The notes under the pieces were generated by a model. It searched no databases. It saw only the letters and a list, made by a program, of their open reading frames with translations, and was not told the origin of the DNA. Below, piece by piece: positions 1 to 9,070 of a stretch of DNA of 64,000 nt; the first letter of the stretch is position 1; each line of letters starts with the position of its first letter. The stretch is taken from positions 1-64,000 of the forward strand of contig JBFWSG010000025.1 of NCBI GenBank assembly GCA_050248495.1, read 5' to 3'. A program made the position numbers and the translations under genes. The DNA comes from DASYDU01 sp050248495. Its GTDB lineage: Bacteria > Planctomycetota > Planctomycetia > Pirellulales > Lacipirellulaceae.

Positions 1-3000
1 TCGAGCGCGATTTCGACAGACCTTGGATCGAGGGCCAGATCGACGGCGATCTGCCGCGCCGTCACGGGTCCGCAGATTTCCAATCGGCCCCGGACGAGCT
101 GCAGTCGCGCTTCGTCGACCGGCACTTTGGTCGACAACGATTCCGGCAAGTGGAGTGCCGGCGTGCACGCAGTAACAGAGTACGCCGCCTCGACGAGCGG
201 CCAGCGCTCTGCTGCGAACCACATTTCGCGTCCATCCGCCACACGGCACTTCGCGGCGCGACCCTGGGACACCAGCTCGCTGAAGAACGCCTTCCATTCG
301 ACCCCGTCGGCCGCAGGCAGAGCACCGAGAGAGAGGAGCGCATCGTGCAGCTCTTCTGCATCGCGGACCACCGGCCAGGCGTCGGCACGGACTCGCGCGA
401 TGGCTTCGGGATCGAGCCGCCCCAGGTCGCGGACGTCATCGACGCGAATCAATCGCCGCGCCGACACGGCCCGGGCGCGGCGTTCCTCGAGCGGCGCATC
501 GTCGAGGAACGCGTACGGATTGGCGTTGAGCAATTGGTGGCTGAAGGGCGACGGCTCACGCGTCTCGCGGGCAACGAGCTCCACGTTGCCGGCCTCGATG
601 TCGCCGAGCAGTTCCAGCCAGCCATCGAAATCCATCGCTTCGTGCAGGCAGTCGTGGACGGTCTGGCGGATCAGCGGATGGTCGGGCGGCTCGAGATTTT
701 CCGGGCGATGTTCGAAACACGCGGTCTGCTGCGGGAACACGGCCGTGAGCAGGTCGTCGGCCCGGAAACGCTGCAGCGGCGGGGGCACTTTCTTTCCGCC
801 CCGTTGCCGCAGCACGGCCAGCGCCCGCGTCACGTTCCACCGCCAGCGAATCAGAAACATCGGCACCGCCAAGAGCGCTTGCGTGAGCAGCGGCTCGGCA
901 TTTCGCGGGTTCAAAAAGTCGAACAGCCGCTCGATGGGGAAACTGTGCTGCGGCCCGACCGAGAGGACGATGCCGTTGTCGTCGGCGCTGGCCTGCAGCT
1001 CGAAGTCGAACGTGCGGCAGAAGCATTTCCGCAGAGCGAGGCCCCAAGCGCGATTCACGCGGGCGCCGAAGGGAGCATGAATCACCAGCTGCATCCCACC
1101 CGACTCGTCGAAGAATCGCTCGAACACGACGCAACGGCGCGAGGGCACGAGGCCCATCGCCGCGCCCTGCGCGGCGACGTAATTTACGGCCTGCCGCGCG
1201 CCCCATTCGTTGACGCCGTAATCGCCGGTCAACGTTGTAACTGCCCGCTCCGGTGATTCATTGGCCTGGCGCCAGATCTCTTCGCGCAGGTCGGACACTT
1301 CGGCGGAAAGCTCGGCGGTGCGGCCCGGCGCTTCGCCCAGCCAAAACGGCACGGTGGCGGGAGCACCGTGGGCATCGCGGACGGTCACCTCGCCGCCGCG
1401 GACGTGGACGATCCGCCACGAAGTGTTGCCGAGCTGAAACACGTTGCCGATCTGGCTCTCGATGGCGAAGTCTTCGTTGAGCGTGCCGACGAACGTCCGC
1501 TCGCCTTCGGTGACGACGCGATAGTCGGCCTGTTCGGGTATCGCGCCGCCGGAGGTGATGGCCGAGATGCGAGCGCTGCGGCGGGGGCGGAGTCGATGAT
1601 GGATGCGGTCGCGATGCAGGTATGCGCCCGCTCGATTGGTGGCCGAGATTCCATCGCTCAAGAACTCGACCACGGTATCGAAGTCGGCACGCGAGAGATT
1701 TCGATAGGGCCAGGCCTCGCGGCAGAGTGCGAACAGCTCGTCTTCGCCCCATTCGTCGCATGCCACCGTGGCGACGATCTGCTGCGCCAGGATATCGAGC
1801 GGCGCCACGGGCGGCACGATGCGGTCGAGCCGGCCGGCACGGACGGCGCCGACCAACGCCAGCGATTCGAGGAGCTCGTCGCGCGTGAGCGCGAATAGCC
1901 GGCCCTTCGGCACGCGGCCCAAGGCGTGCCCTGCCCTGCCAACGCGTTGCAGGAACGTGGCGATCGAGCGCGGCGAGCCGATCTGGCAGACCAGGTCGAG
2001 GTAGCCGATGTCGATGCCCAGCTCCAGCGAAGCGGTCGCCACGATCGCCTTCAATTCGCCGGACTTGAGCTGCTCTTCAGCTCGCAGGCGCGTTTCGCGG
2101 GACAGGCTGCCGTGGTGGCTGGCGACGTGGCCCTTGCCGAGTTGCTCTTCCAAATAGTGGCAGACGCGCTCGGCCAGCCGGCGGGTGTTGACGAACACCA
2201 CCGTGCTGCGATGCTGGCGAATCAACTCCGCGAGCCGCGCGTACGCTTCGAGCCAGATTTCGATCGTGCAAACTGCCGAGAGCTCGCTGGGCGGAACTTC
2301 GATCGCCAGGTCCAACTCGCGGACATAGCCGGTGTCGATGATATCGCATTGCGGCTCTCCGCCGGCGTCGACATTCGCGGCGTTGACATTTTGCGCGCCG
2401 ACTAGAAACCGCGCGATCTCGTCGATCGGCCGCTGGGTTGCCGAGAGGCCAATTCGCGTCGGCGGCGTGTCGCAGAGGCGATCCAAACGGGTGAGCGACA
2501 ACGCCAGGTGCGAACCGCGTTTGTCCCGCGCGAGGGCGTGAATCTCATCGACGATCACGGTGCGGACGTTGCGGAGAATCTCGCGGCTCTTGGCGCCCGT
2601 GAGTAATAGGTACAGCGACTCCGGCGTCGTGACGAGGATGTGGGGCGGACGGCGGACCATGGCCTGCCGCTCGTTTGCGGGCGTGTCGCCGGTGCGGACG
2701 GCGATGCGAATCGCCCCCGGTTCGCAACCGGCATCCACGGCCGCGGCCAGGATTTCGCGGACTGGCTCTTCCAAGTTGCGGCGGATGTCGTTGCTCAGCG
2801 CCTTGAGCGGCGAGACGTAAATGACCTGGGTCTGGTCGGTCAGCTTTCCCTCGAGCGCTTCGCGGACGAGTCGGTCGATGGCCGCCAGGAATGCGGCGAG
2901 TGTTTTGCCGGAGCCGGTCGGCGCGGCGAGCAGCGTGTGCCGCCCCGCTTGGATCGAGGGCCAGGCCTCGCGCTGCGCGTCGGTCGGCGCCGTGAATCGC

Positions 3001-3047
3001 TCCGCAAACCAGGCAGCGACGATCGGATGGAAGGATTCCAGGGACAT
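1..3047 (-). CDS. lhr: Lhr-type superfamily 2 ATP-dependent helicase (3' end outside window)
   Basis: Large SF2 helicase of the Lhr family, which translocates on nucleic acid and is linked to DNA repair or RNA processing. The frame is open from the ATG at 3045-3047 to the left edge, about 1015 codons, so the C-terminus is missing from the window. Visible motifs are Walker A PTGSGKT (residues 43-49), SPLKALSND from residue 79, the DEIH box at 167-170, the SAT motif GLSATQRP, and in the second RecA domain LELGIDIG and QRVGRAGH. The long region after the helicase core is typical of Lhr rather than of short DEAD-box proteins. The gene diverges from the ATP-grasp gene across about 180 bases. The family call is firm; the exact substrate cannot be read from sequence. 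Confidence 0.93.
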   Translation of the reverse strand, partial: MSLESFHPIVAAWFAERFTAPTDAQREAWPSIQAGRHTLLAAPTGSGKTLAAFLAAIDRLVREALEGKLTDQTQVIYVSPLKALSNDIRRNLEEPVREILAAAVDAGCEPGAIRIAVRTGDTPANERQAMVRRPPHILVTTPESLYLLLTGAKSREILRNVRTVIVDEIHALARDKRGSHLALSLTRLDRLCDTPPTRIGLSATQRPIDEIARFLVGAQNVNAANVDAGGEPQCDIIDTGYVRELDLAIEVPPSELSAVCTIEIWLEAYARLAELIRQHRSTVVFVNTRRLAERVCHYLEEQLGKGHVASHHGSLSRETRLRAEEQLKSGELKAIVATASLELGIDIGYLDLVCQIGSPRSIATFLQRVGRAGHALGRVPKGRLFALTRDELLESLALVGAVRAGRLDRIVPPVAPLDILAQQIVATVACDEWGEDELFALCREAWPYRNLSRADFDTVVEFLSDGISATNRAGAYLHRDRIHHRLRPRRSARISAITSGGAIPEQADYRVVTEGERTFVGTLNEDFAIESQIGNVFQLGNTSWRIVHVRGGEVTVRDAHGAPATVPFWLGEAPGRTAELSAEVSDLREEIWRQANESPERAVTTLTGDYGVNEWGARQAVNYVAAQGAAMGLVPSRRCVVFERFFDESGGMQLVIHAPFGARVNRAWGLALRKCFCRTFDFELQASADDNGIVLSVGPQHSFPIERLFDFLNPRNAEPLLTQALLAVPMFLIRWRWNVTRALAVLRQRGGKKVPPPLQRFRADDLLTAVFPQQTACFEHRPENLEPPDHPLIRQTVHDCLHEAMDFDGWLELLGDIEAGNVELVARETREPSPFSHQLLNANPYAFLDDAPLEERRARAVSARRLIRVDDVRDLGRLDPEAIARVRADAWPVVRDAEELHDALLSLGALPAADGVEWKAFFSELVSQGRAAKCRVADGREMWFAAERWPLVEAAYSVTACTPALHLPESLSTKVPVDEARLQLVRGRLEICGPVTARQIAVDLALDPRSVEIAL

Positions 3048-3226
3048 GGATGGAATTATACCGCTTGCGGGTCGAAAAGTTCAGTTGCCGTCGCGCGGTG
3101 ACCGCGATCGCGGCCCTTCGCTGGAACTGGCCTACAATTTTGCTGAAGTTGACGCTGCTTGGAGCGTTTCCTACAACGACGCGGTGTCGCTGTGAACCTC
3201 TTGTTGCTTGGATTGGATCGCGCACC

Positions 3227-4549
3227 ATGAAAGCCATCCTCACATTCGCCCGCGGTTGGAACTGCTTGTCGGCGGCCCGCAGCCTCGGCGAAAAGGGGAT
3301 CGAGGTGATTGCGGGGGACGAGTATCGCTTTTCGCCAACCAGCTTCTCCAAGTACACCAAGGCGAGCTTCCTGTATCCGAATCCGGACGAGGATCCGCAG
3401 GGTTTTCTCGACACGCTCGAAGCGATCATTCGCGAATATAAGGTCGACGGGGAAGAGTACGTGCTGATGCCGTTTCACAAAGAGACGTATCTCATCGCGC
3501 GGAACCGAGCGCGATTCGAGCCCTTGATCAAATTTGCGATCCCCACGATCGAGCAAATTGACCAGGTCGACGACAAGGGAACGCTCGCTCGACTGTGCCA
3601 GGCGCGGAATGTGCCGAGTCCCAAGACGATCGTTCCCGACACGCCCGATGAATTTCGTGCGGCGGCTGCGACGTTCGAGTATCCGGCATTTGTGAAGGTG
3701 CGGCGGTCGGCGGCGGCGATCGGCATCAAGCAGGTGCAGGACGCAGGGCAAGCAGTCGAAACGTTCGAGCACTTCGTGAAACAATATGGACTCGGACCAG
3801 GTTCGTATCCGCTCTTACAGCGCGGCGTGCCCGGGAGCGACTACTGCACAACATTTCTGTTCGACCACGGCCAGGTGCGGGCTTCGATGACGTACCACAA
3901 TCTGCGGACCTACCCCGTGAAGAGCGGCACGGGCGTGTTGCGCGAGACGGTCGACGCCCCGGCGATGACGCAAATCGGCGCCGACTTGTTGGGCAGCCTC
4001 GGTTGGCACGGCGTCGCGGAGGTCGACTTCCGCTGGGACGGCGACTGTGTGACTTCGACTACGGCCGACCCGTCGCTGATCGAAGTTAACCCGCGGTTCT
4101 GGGGCGGGCTCACCCAATCGGTCGCCTCGGGTTGGGACTATCCCTATCTCTTGTACCGGCTCGCGGTCGACGGCACGGTCGCAGCGGTCGACCCCCAGAA
4201 CAACGGCGCGAAGACGGAAACGCCCGTGATGGCGCTCTTGGCGACGCTCACCGAAATCGCCGAAGACGATTCACGGATGGAAGCGATGCGCAACGCGTTC
4301 GAGGAGTTGCGGCTCGAATACGGCCCGGGCAGCCGGCTGCACGCGCTGCGGGATTTCTTCGAACGGCTCAAGCACGGCGTCGACGCAAAGGGCCGCTGGG
4401 AACACGCGCGGACACTTTTGCACGACCACCACGACACGGTGTCGGACGTATTGTCGTGGGACGACCCGTTGCCGGCGCTCGGCGTATTGTATCCGCTCGC
4501 GGTGTTCATGAAGCACGGCAAGATCACGACGGAGTTGTTGGTGTCGTAA
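3227..4549 (+). CDS. ATP-grasp domain protein (carboxylate-amine ligase-like)
   Basis: A 440-residue ATP-grasp enzyme. Such enzymes activate a carboxylate as an acyl phosphate and join it to an amine or thiol. A pre-ATP-grasp Rossmann-like part covers roughly residues 1-105. The ATP-binding lysine region is YPAFVKVRRS near residue 152, and the metal-binding strand LIEVNPRFWGG is at 284-294, as in carbamoyl-phosphate-synthase-like folds. The frame continues upstream to 3050, but that extension is basic and low in complexity, and the ATG at 3227 begins the recognisable fold (MKAILTFARGW). It is a single gene with no partner biosynthetic gene beside it, so the substrate is unknown. Confidence 0.85.
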   Translation: MKAILTFARGWNCLSAARSLGEKGIEVIAGDEYRFSPTSFSKYTKASFLYPNPDEDPQGFLDTLEAIIREYKVDGEEYVLMPFHKETYLIARNRARFEPLIKFAIPTIEQIDQVDDKGTLARLCQARNVPSPKTIVPDTPDEFRAAAATFEYPAFVKVRRSAAAIGIKQVQDAGQAVETFEHFVKQYGLGPGSYPLLQRGVPGSDYCTTFLFDHGQVRASMTYHNLRTYPVKSGTGVLRETVDAPAMTQIGADLLGSLGWHGVAEVDFRWDGDCVTSTTADPSLIEVNPRFWGGLTQSVASGWDYPYLLYRLAVDGTVAAVDPQNNGAKTETPVMALLATLTEIAEDDSRMEAMRNAFEELRLEYGPGSRLHALRDFFERLKHGVDAKGRWEHARTLLHDHHDTVSDVLSWDDPLPALGVLYPLAVFMKHGKITTELLVS

Positions 4550-4776
4550 AAGACTTTTGTCGTCCCAACAGGCTCTTGATTTCGCCATCGGCTTGCCGTA
4601 TCACGCACGTCGGATGCGACGGTTGTGCCGGTTCTCCGCGGTGAAGACCTCGGCGCACACCCCACTGTGTTCATTTTGCACCAGTCTGCGCGAGGCGATT
4701 CCGCAAAAAAGCTACCGTATTCGGGGCAGCTCGCCGCGGGCGCCGGCATTCGACCAACAAAAAACTTGCGGTCCTT

Positions 4777-6363
4777 ATGACACCATCCAAACCCAGCGAT
4801 CCCGGTCAACTGGACGTCGCACTCGTCGGCGCAGGCATCATGAGCGCCACGTTGGCGGCGATCCTCAAAGAGTTGCAGCCCGAGCTGAAGATCGAAGTGT
4901 TTGAGCGGCTCGGCAGCGCGGCGCAGGAGAGCTCGAATGCCTGGAATAACGCGGGGACGGGCCATGCCGCGCTGTGCGAGTTGAATTACACGCCGCAGCG
5001 AAGTGACGGCAGCATCGACATCTCCAAGGCCCTCTTGGTCAACACGGAGTTCGACGTCTCGCGTCAGTTCTGGAGCTACCTGGTCACCAAGGGCGCGATC
5101 AAAGATCCGCGCTCGTTCATTCATCCGGTGCCCCATTTCAGCTTTGTCCGCGGGGCGGACAACGTGGCCTTCTTGAAGAAGCGGTTCGAGGCGCTCTCGG
5201 CGCATCACTGCTATCACGGGATGGAATTCAGCGACGAAAAGCGGCAAATCGAAGCCTGGGTTCCGCTGGTGATGGAAGGCCGCGACGCGGGCGAAGTTGT
5301 CGCGGCGACGCGGATGGTGACGGGTACCGACGTCGACTACGGCGCGCTCACGAACAATCTGCTCGATTTGCTGAGCGATCGAGAAGGCTTCGCGATTCAT
5401 TACCACAATCGCGTGCAGACTCTGCGGCGCGATGGCGAGCAATGGAGTCTCGAAGTCCGCAACGAGCAAACCGGCGAGCACCGGGAAGTCCGGGCTCGGT
5501 TTGTGTTCCTCGGCGCCGGCGGCGGTGCCTTGCCGCTGTTGCAGAAGTCCGACATTCCGGAAGGCCGCGGGTACGCCGGATTTCCGGTGAGCGGCATCTG
5601 GCTGCGGTGCGACAATCCCAGCATTGCCTCGCGTCACCTGGCCAAGGTCTATGGCAAGGCCTCGGTCGGTTCGCCGCCGATGTCGGTGCCCCATCTCGAT
5701 ACGCGCCACGTCGATGGGCAGACTTCGCTGCTGTTCGGCCCGTATGCGGGCTTCTCGACGAAGTTTCTCAAGCACGGTTCGTATCTCGATCTGTTCAGCT
5801 CGATCGATCCGGAAAACATCCTGCCGATGCTGGCCGTCGGCCGCGACAACATGGCGCTCACCGAGTACCTGATCGGTCAGGTGCTGGAGTCATCGGCCGA
5901 GCGATTCGCGGCGCTGCGGGAATTCTATCCGCAGGTGGACGAACAAGATTGGCGGCCGGAAGTCGCCGGTCAACGCGTGCAGATCATCAAGAAGGATCCG
6001 ACGCACGGCGGCATCCTGCAGTTCGGCACCGAGATTGTTTCTTCCGCCGACAATTCGCTCGCCGCGCTACTGGGCGCGTCGCCCGGCGCCTCGACCGCCG
6101 TGTGGATCATGGTCAACCTGATTGAAAAATGCTTTGCCGAGCGGCTCAAGAACGGCGGCTGGACGAGTCGCTTGCAGAAGATGATTCCCTCCTATGGCCA
6201 GTCGCTCGTCGACGATGCCGCACTTTGTCGGAAAGTGCGTGCCGAAACGGCGGCGATCCTCCAGATCAACGACATCCCAACATGCAACGCGCCTACTACC
6301 TATACACCGGAACCGACGGCCACTCCCACGTCACGCGTGGGCAGATCGCCGAGCATGTGCTGA
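4777..6363 (+). CDS. mqo: malate:quinone oxidoreductase
   Basis: FAD-dependent membrane-associated enzyme that oxidises malate to oxaloacetate and passes electrons to quinone, replacing or supporting malate dehydrogenase in the TCA cycle. The N-terminal dinucleotide-binding motif VGAGIMS lies at residues 17-23, followed by the family-typical SSNAWNNAGTGHAALCELNY, and LGAGGGALPLLQKS is seen mid-protein. Length is 528 residues, slightly more than usual. The last 27 codons overlap the next gene in another frame and read as low-information sequence, so the natural stop may have been lost. A fumarase follows two genes downstream, giving a malate-centred block. Confidence 0.95.
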   Translation: MTPSKPSDPGQLDVALVGAGIMSATLAAILKELQPELKIEVFERLGSAAQESSNAWNNAGTGHAALCELNYTPQRSDGSIDISKALLVNTEFDVSRQFWSYLVTKGAIKDPRSFIHPVPHFSFVRGADNVAFLKKRFEALSAHHCYHGMEFSDEKRQIEAWVPLVMEGRDAGEVVAATRMVTGTDVDYGALTNNLLDLLSDREGFAIHYHNRVQTLRRDGEQWSLEVRNEQTGEHREVRARFVFLGAGGGALPLLQKSDIPEGRGYAGFPVSGIWLRCDNPSIASRHLAKVYGKASVGSPPMSVPHLDTRHVDGQTSLLFGPYAGFSTKFLKHGSYLDLFSSIDPENILPMLAVGRDNMALTEYLIGQVLESSAERFAALREFYPQVDEQDWRPEVAGQRVQIIKKDPTHGGILQFGTEIVSSADNSLAALLGASPGASTAVWIMVNLIEKCFAERLKNGGWTSRLQKMIPSYGQSLVDDAALCRKVRAETAAILQINDIPTCNAPTTYTPEPTATPTSRVGRSPSMC

Positions 6364-6668
6364 TTGCCGCCGAGTCGATCATGTGGGCCCAGACGCCGGC
6401 CCATTCGTCGCTCGACTGGCACAACGCGCCGACCACGCAGTACGTGATCACGCTGTCGGGCACTTTGGAGTTCGGCACGCGGACCGGCGAGACCTTCACA
6501 CTCGAGCCGGGTGACGTGCTCGTGGCAACGGATATCACCGGCTCGGGCCACCAATGGCGGCTAGTCGACGACCAGCCGTGGCGGCGGGCATATGTCGCGT
6601 TCGACAAAGACACCAACTTCAATTTTCAAGTCGACGATGCCGGGCAGCCGCTAGCCTGCCACGCATAG
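6282..6668 (+). CDS. small cupin-domain protein
   Basis: A 128-residue single cupin barrel. The stretch from about residue 50 to 80 has the cupin pattern of a tyrosine-rich strand (TTQYVITLSGTLEFGTR), a turn, and the second motif FTLEPGDVLVATDITGSGHQ. The usual metal-binding histidines are only partly present (H41 in SSLDWHN, H91 in GSGHQW), so metal binding is uncertain. The ATG at 6282 is chosen because homology-like sequence begins there; the frame is open further upstream but inside mqo. The gene overlaps the mqo end by 82 bases and sits 40 bases before fumC, suggesting co-transcription. Function is unknown; a small-molecule sensor or isomerase tied to C4-dicarboxylates is only a guess. 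Confidence 0.7.
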   Translation: MQRAYYLYTGTDGHSHVTRGQIAEHVLIAAESIMWAQTPAHSSLDWHNAPTTQYVITLSGTLEFGTRTGETFTLEPGDVLVATDITGSGHQWRLVDDQPWRRAYVAFDKDTNFNFQVDDAGQPLACHA

Positions 6669-6708
6669 TCGCTGAGTTCTAACAAGTGATAAATAAGGGG
6701 AGCCGACC

Positions 6709-8115
6709 ATGACCGAGTTTCGCGTCGAGTCCGACAGCCTGGGAGACGTGCAAGTTTCGAGCGACAAACTCTGGGGCGCTCAAACCCAACGCTCGCTCGA
6801 GCACTTCAGCATCGCTCAGGACCTGATTCCGCGGGAGATGATCACGGCCTACGCGATCCTCAAGCGGGCCGCCGCCGCGGCCAATCATGCCGGGGGCCGG
6901 CTGGATGAAAACCGTTTCGGGCTGATCACCAAGGTCTGCGATGAAATCCTCTCGGGGCAGCATCACGACATGTTTCCGCTCCACGTCTGGATGACCGGCA
7001 GCGGCACGCAATTCAACATGAACGTGAACGAAGTGATCTCGAACCGCTGCTGCCAGTTGGCCGGAACGCCGCTGGGCAGCAAGCAGCCGGTGCATCCGAA
7101 CGATCACGTGAACATGTCGCAGTCGTCGAACGACACGTTTCCGTCGGCCATGTACATCGCCGCCGCCTGCAACGTCAACACGCGGCTGATCCCCGCAGTG
7201 ACGGAACTCCGCGACGCCATAGCCGCCAAGGCGGACCAGTGGCGCGACATCGTCAAGATCGGCCGCACGCACATGCAGGATGCGACGCCGATCACGCTCG
7301 GCCAGGAATGGTCGGGCTATGCCGGGCTGCTCTCCGACGCACTGGAAAGGATCGCCGATTCGCTCAAAGGCGTGTATCGCCTGGCGCTCGGCGGCACGGC
7401 CGTCGGCACGGGCATCAATGCCGCGCCCGGATTTGCGGATGCCGCGACGGCCGAGATCGCCCGCTTCACGAAGCTGCCGTTTGTCAGCGCGCCGAACAAG
7501 TTCACGGTCCAGGGTTCGCACGACGCATTGGTACAACTCTCGGGAACGTTTCGCACGCTCGCGACGTCGCTCTACAAGATCGGCAACGACATCCGCCTGT
7601 TGTCGTGCGGTCCGCGGGCCGGCTTTGCGGAGCTATTGATTCCGGAAAACGAGCCCGGCTCGTCGATCATGCCGGGCAAAGTCAATCCGACGCAGGCCGA
7701 AGCGCTGACCATGCTCGCCGTGCAAGTCATGGCGAACGACGTGGCGGTAGGCTTTGGCGGCGCCAGCGGCTATTTGGAGATGAACGTTTACAAGCCGCTG
7801 ATGATCGCCAACGTCACGCATTCGATCACGCTGCTCACCGATGGCTGCACCAATTTCCGCAAGTTCCTCGTCGAGGGGACGCAGCCCAACCGCAAGAAGA
7901 TCGCGGAATACGTCGACCGCTCGCTGATGCTGGTGACCGCGCTCGCGCCCGTGATCGGCTACGACAAGTCGTCGAAGATCGCGCACTACGCAATCGACCA
8001 GGACCTCACACTTAAAGCGGCGGCGCTCAAGCTCGGCTACGTCAACGAGCAGGAATTCGACCGCGTCGTCGACCCGACGAAGATGGTCCGGCCGTATGTG
8101 GCGACGGCGACGTAA
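6709..8115 (+). CDS. fumC: class II fumarate hydratase
   Basis: Iron-independent fumarase of the aspartase/fumarase superfamily, converting fumarate and malate reversibly in the cytoplasm. The superfamily signature GSSIMPGKVNP is at residues 317-327, and the catalytic-region motifs MSQSSNDTFPSAM (about 136) and GRTHMQDATP (185-194) are present. Length, 468 residues, is standard. An SD-like stretch AAGGGGAG lies just before the ATG at 6709. With mqo upstream, the pair covers fumarate to malate to oxaloacetate. Aspartase or argininosuccinate lyase are less likely because the LWGAQTQRSLEHF N-terminus is fumarase-like. Confidence 0.96.
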   Translation: MTEFRVESDSLGDVQVSSDKLWGAQTQRSLEHFSIAQDLIPREMITAYAILKRAAAAANHAGGRLDENRFGLITKVCDEILSGQHHDMFPLHVWMTGSGTQFNMNVNEVISNRCCQLAGTPLGSKQPVHPNDHVNMSQSSNDTFPSAMYIAAACNVNTRLIPAVTELRDAIAAKADQWRDIVKIGRTHMQDATPITLGQEWSGYAGLLSDALERIADSLKGVYRLALGGTAVGTGINAAPGFADAATAEIARFTKLPFVSAPNKFTVQGSHDALVQLSGTFRTLATSLYKIGNDIRLLSCGPRAGFAELLIPENEPGSSIMPGKVNPTQAEALTMLAVQVMANDVAVGFGGASGYLEMNVYKPLMIANVTHSITLLTDGCTNFRKFLVEGTQPNRKKIAEYVDRSLMLVTALAPVIGYDKSSKIAHYAIDQDLTLKAAALKLGYVNEQEFDRVVDPTKMVRPYVATAT

Positions 8116-8165
8116 GGGCACGTGTCTGCCAATCAAACGGGGCGAAGAGCGCCAACAATGACGGG

Positions 8166-8513
8166 TCAGACCGTCGCGGCATCCGTGTGATCAGGCGAGT
8201 CGGCCGGAGATTCGGCGTAAATCGCCGCTTCCTGCGACCAGGAACGGATCCAGCGCGATTTCACCAGCGTCCAGTGGAGCAGTTCCGGATCTTGATTGCA
8301 GGGCGCGCGGAGCAGCGCGTCGGCGGCGGCGTGAATCTGGCCGTTGAGGCAGGCGAACTTGGAGCCGCTGTGGTGCAGGAGCAGGAAAATCGTTTCGGCG
8401 TCGACGAGTTCCTGTGCCTCGTGACGAGTGGAGTATTCAAAGTAGACGGGCCGGCGCGCATCGAAGCGGACGCAGGCCTCGAATCGGCCGGTGGGCAAGC
8501 GACGAATGGACAT
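8166..8513 (-). CDS. hypothetical protein, 115 residues
   Basis: Unrecognised small soluble protein. The ATG at 8511-8513 is preferred over one nine codons upstream because CGGAGA lies about eight bases before it. The N-terminus (MSIRRLPTGRFEACVRFD) reads like a short beta-sheet module of the kind seen at the front of tyrosine recombinases, but no catalytic domain follows. The middle carries HHSGSKFACLNGQIH and ends in an acidic tail. It lies convergent to fumC with a 50-base gap. No function can be assigned. Confidence 0.55.
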   Translation of the reverse strand: MSIRRLPTGRFEACVRFDARRPVYFEYSTRHEAQELVDAETIFLLLHHSGSKFACLNGQIHAAADALLRAPCNQDPELLHWTLVKSRWIRSWSQEAAIYAESPADSPDHTDAATV

Positions 8514-8676
8514 GGCGATCTCCGGAAATTGGCAGGACAATTTCCAAAATGTCGCGACAGCGGCCGGTTGTCCAATGAATAATTGACGCGGCGCCGTTTC
8601 TTAATATTTGCACGCACTCTAGTAGGGGGCGCACGGCAAGTGTCAACGGTTCCAGTTGGGGCGTACAATTGGCCGC

Positions 8677-8868
8677 ATGAGCCCGCTAGAGAGACAGGCG
8701 AAGCTGGCCAGACAGTTAGCGGCGATCCGGCAGGAGATCCGCGAAGCGGAGACGTTTTTGCTCTGCAAGGTGCTGCGCGTGGAAGTCCGGCAGCAAATCG
8801 CGAGCGAGTTGGAACTGCGAATGCACACGCGCGAGCGCATTGAGACGATGCTGCTGCGAGCGCGCTAG
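8677..8868 (+). CDS. hypothetical small helical protein, 63 residues
   Basis: Short frame starting at the ATG at 8677 and rich in Arg, Glu, Leu and Ala. The composition and spacing (LARQLAAIRQEIREAETF) predict a single long helix or coiled coil with a charged surface. It contains one cysteine and no membrane segment. It stands alone between a minus-strand hypothetical gene and a hairpin element. Codon use matches the surrounding GC-rich genes, which supports a real gene, but the length makes the call tentative. Confidence 0.45.
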   Translation: MSPLERQAKLARQLAAIRQEIREAETFLLCKVLRVEVRQQIASELELRMHTRERIETMLLRAR

Positions 8869-8880
8869 CGGAAGAAATAA

Positions 8881-8965
8881 GGCCGACAGCCCCGGCCCTC
8901 CATTTGCACTTCCATGACGCACGGGTTGCCGTCCCTCTGCAAATCCTAGCGCCGGGCTGCCGGCC
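8881..8965. repeat. nested imperfect palindrome between convergent genes
   Basis: Outer arms at 8881-8896 and 8951-8965 pair as GGCCGACAGCCCCGGC with GCCGGGCTGCCGGCC (one bulge, one mismatch). Inner arms ATTTGCA (8902-8908) and TGCAAAT (8938-8944) pair perfectly. It lies between the ends of convergent genes, so it may act as a two-way terminator or be a REP-like palindromic repeat. Confidence 0.6.
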
Positions 8966-9070
8966 TACTTTGAGCTTGACACCAATTTCAAGGTCGTCAA
9001 GGAAATGGCACAACCGCGACACCCAGCCGGACTAACCGCTGCGATGTTTGTGGCGTAGGAATCGATGGCG

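Noticed and set aside
4144..5775. Long minus-strand open frame of 543 codons
   Set aside because: It lies opposite the ATP-grasp gene and mqo and shows arginine/alanine-rich sequence without motifs; a GC-driven shadow.
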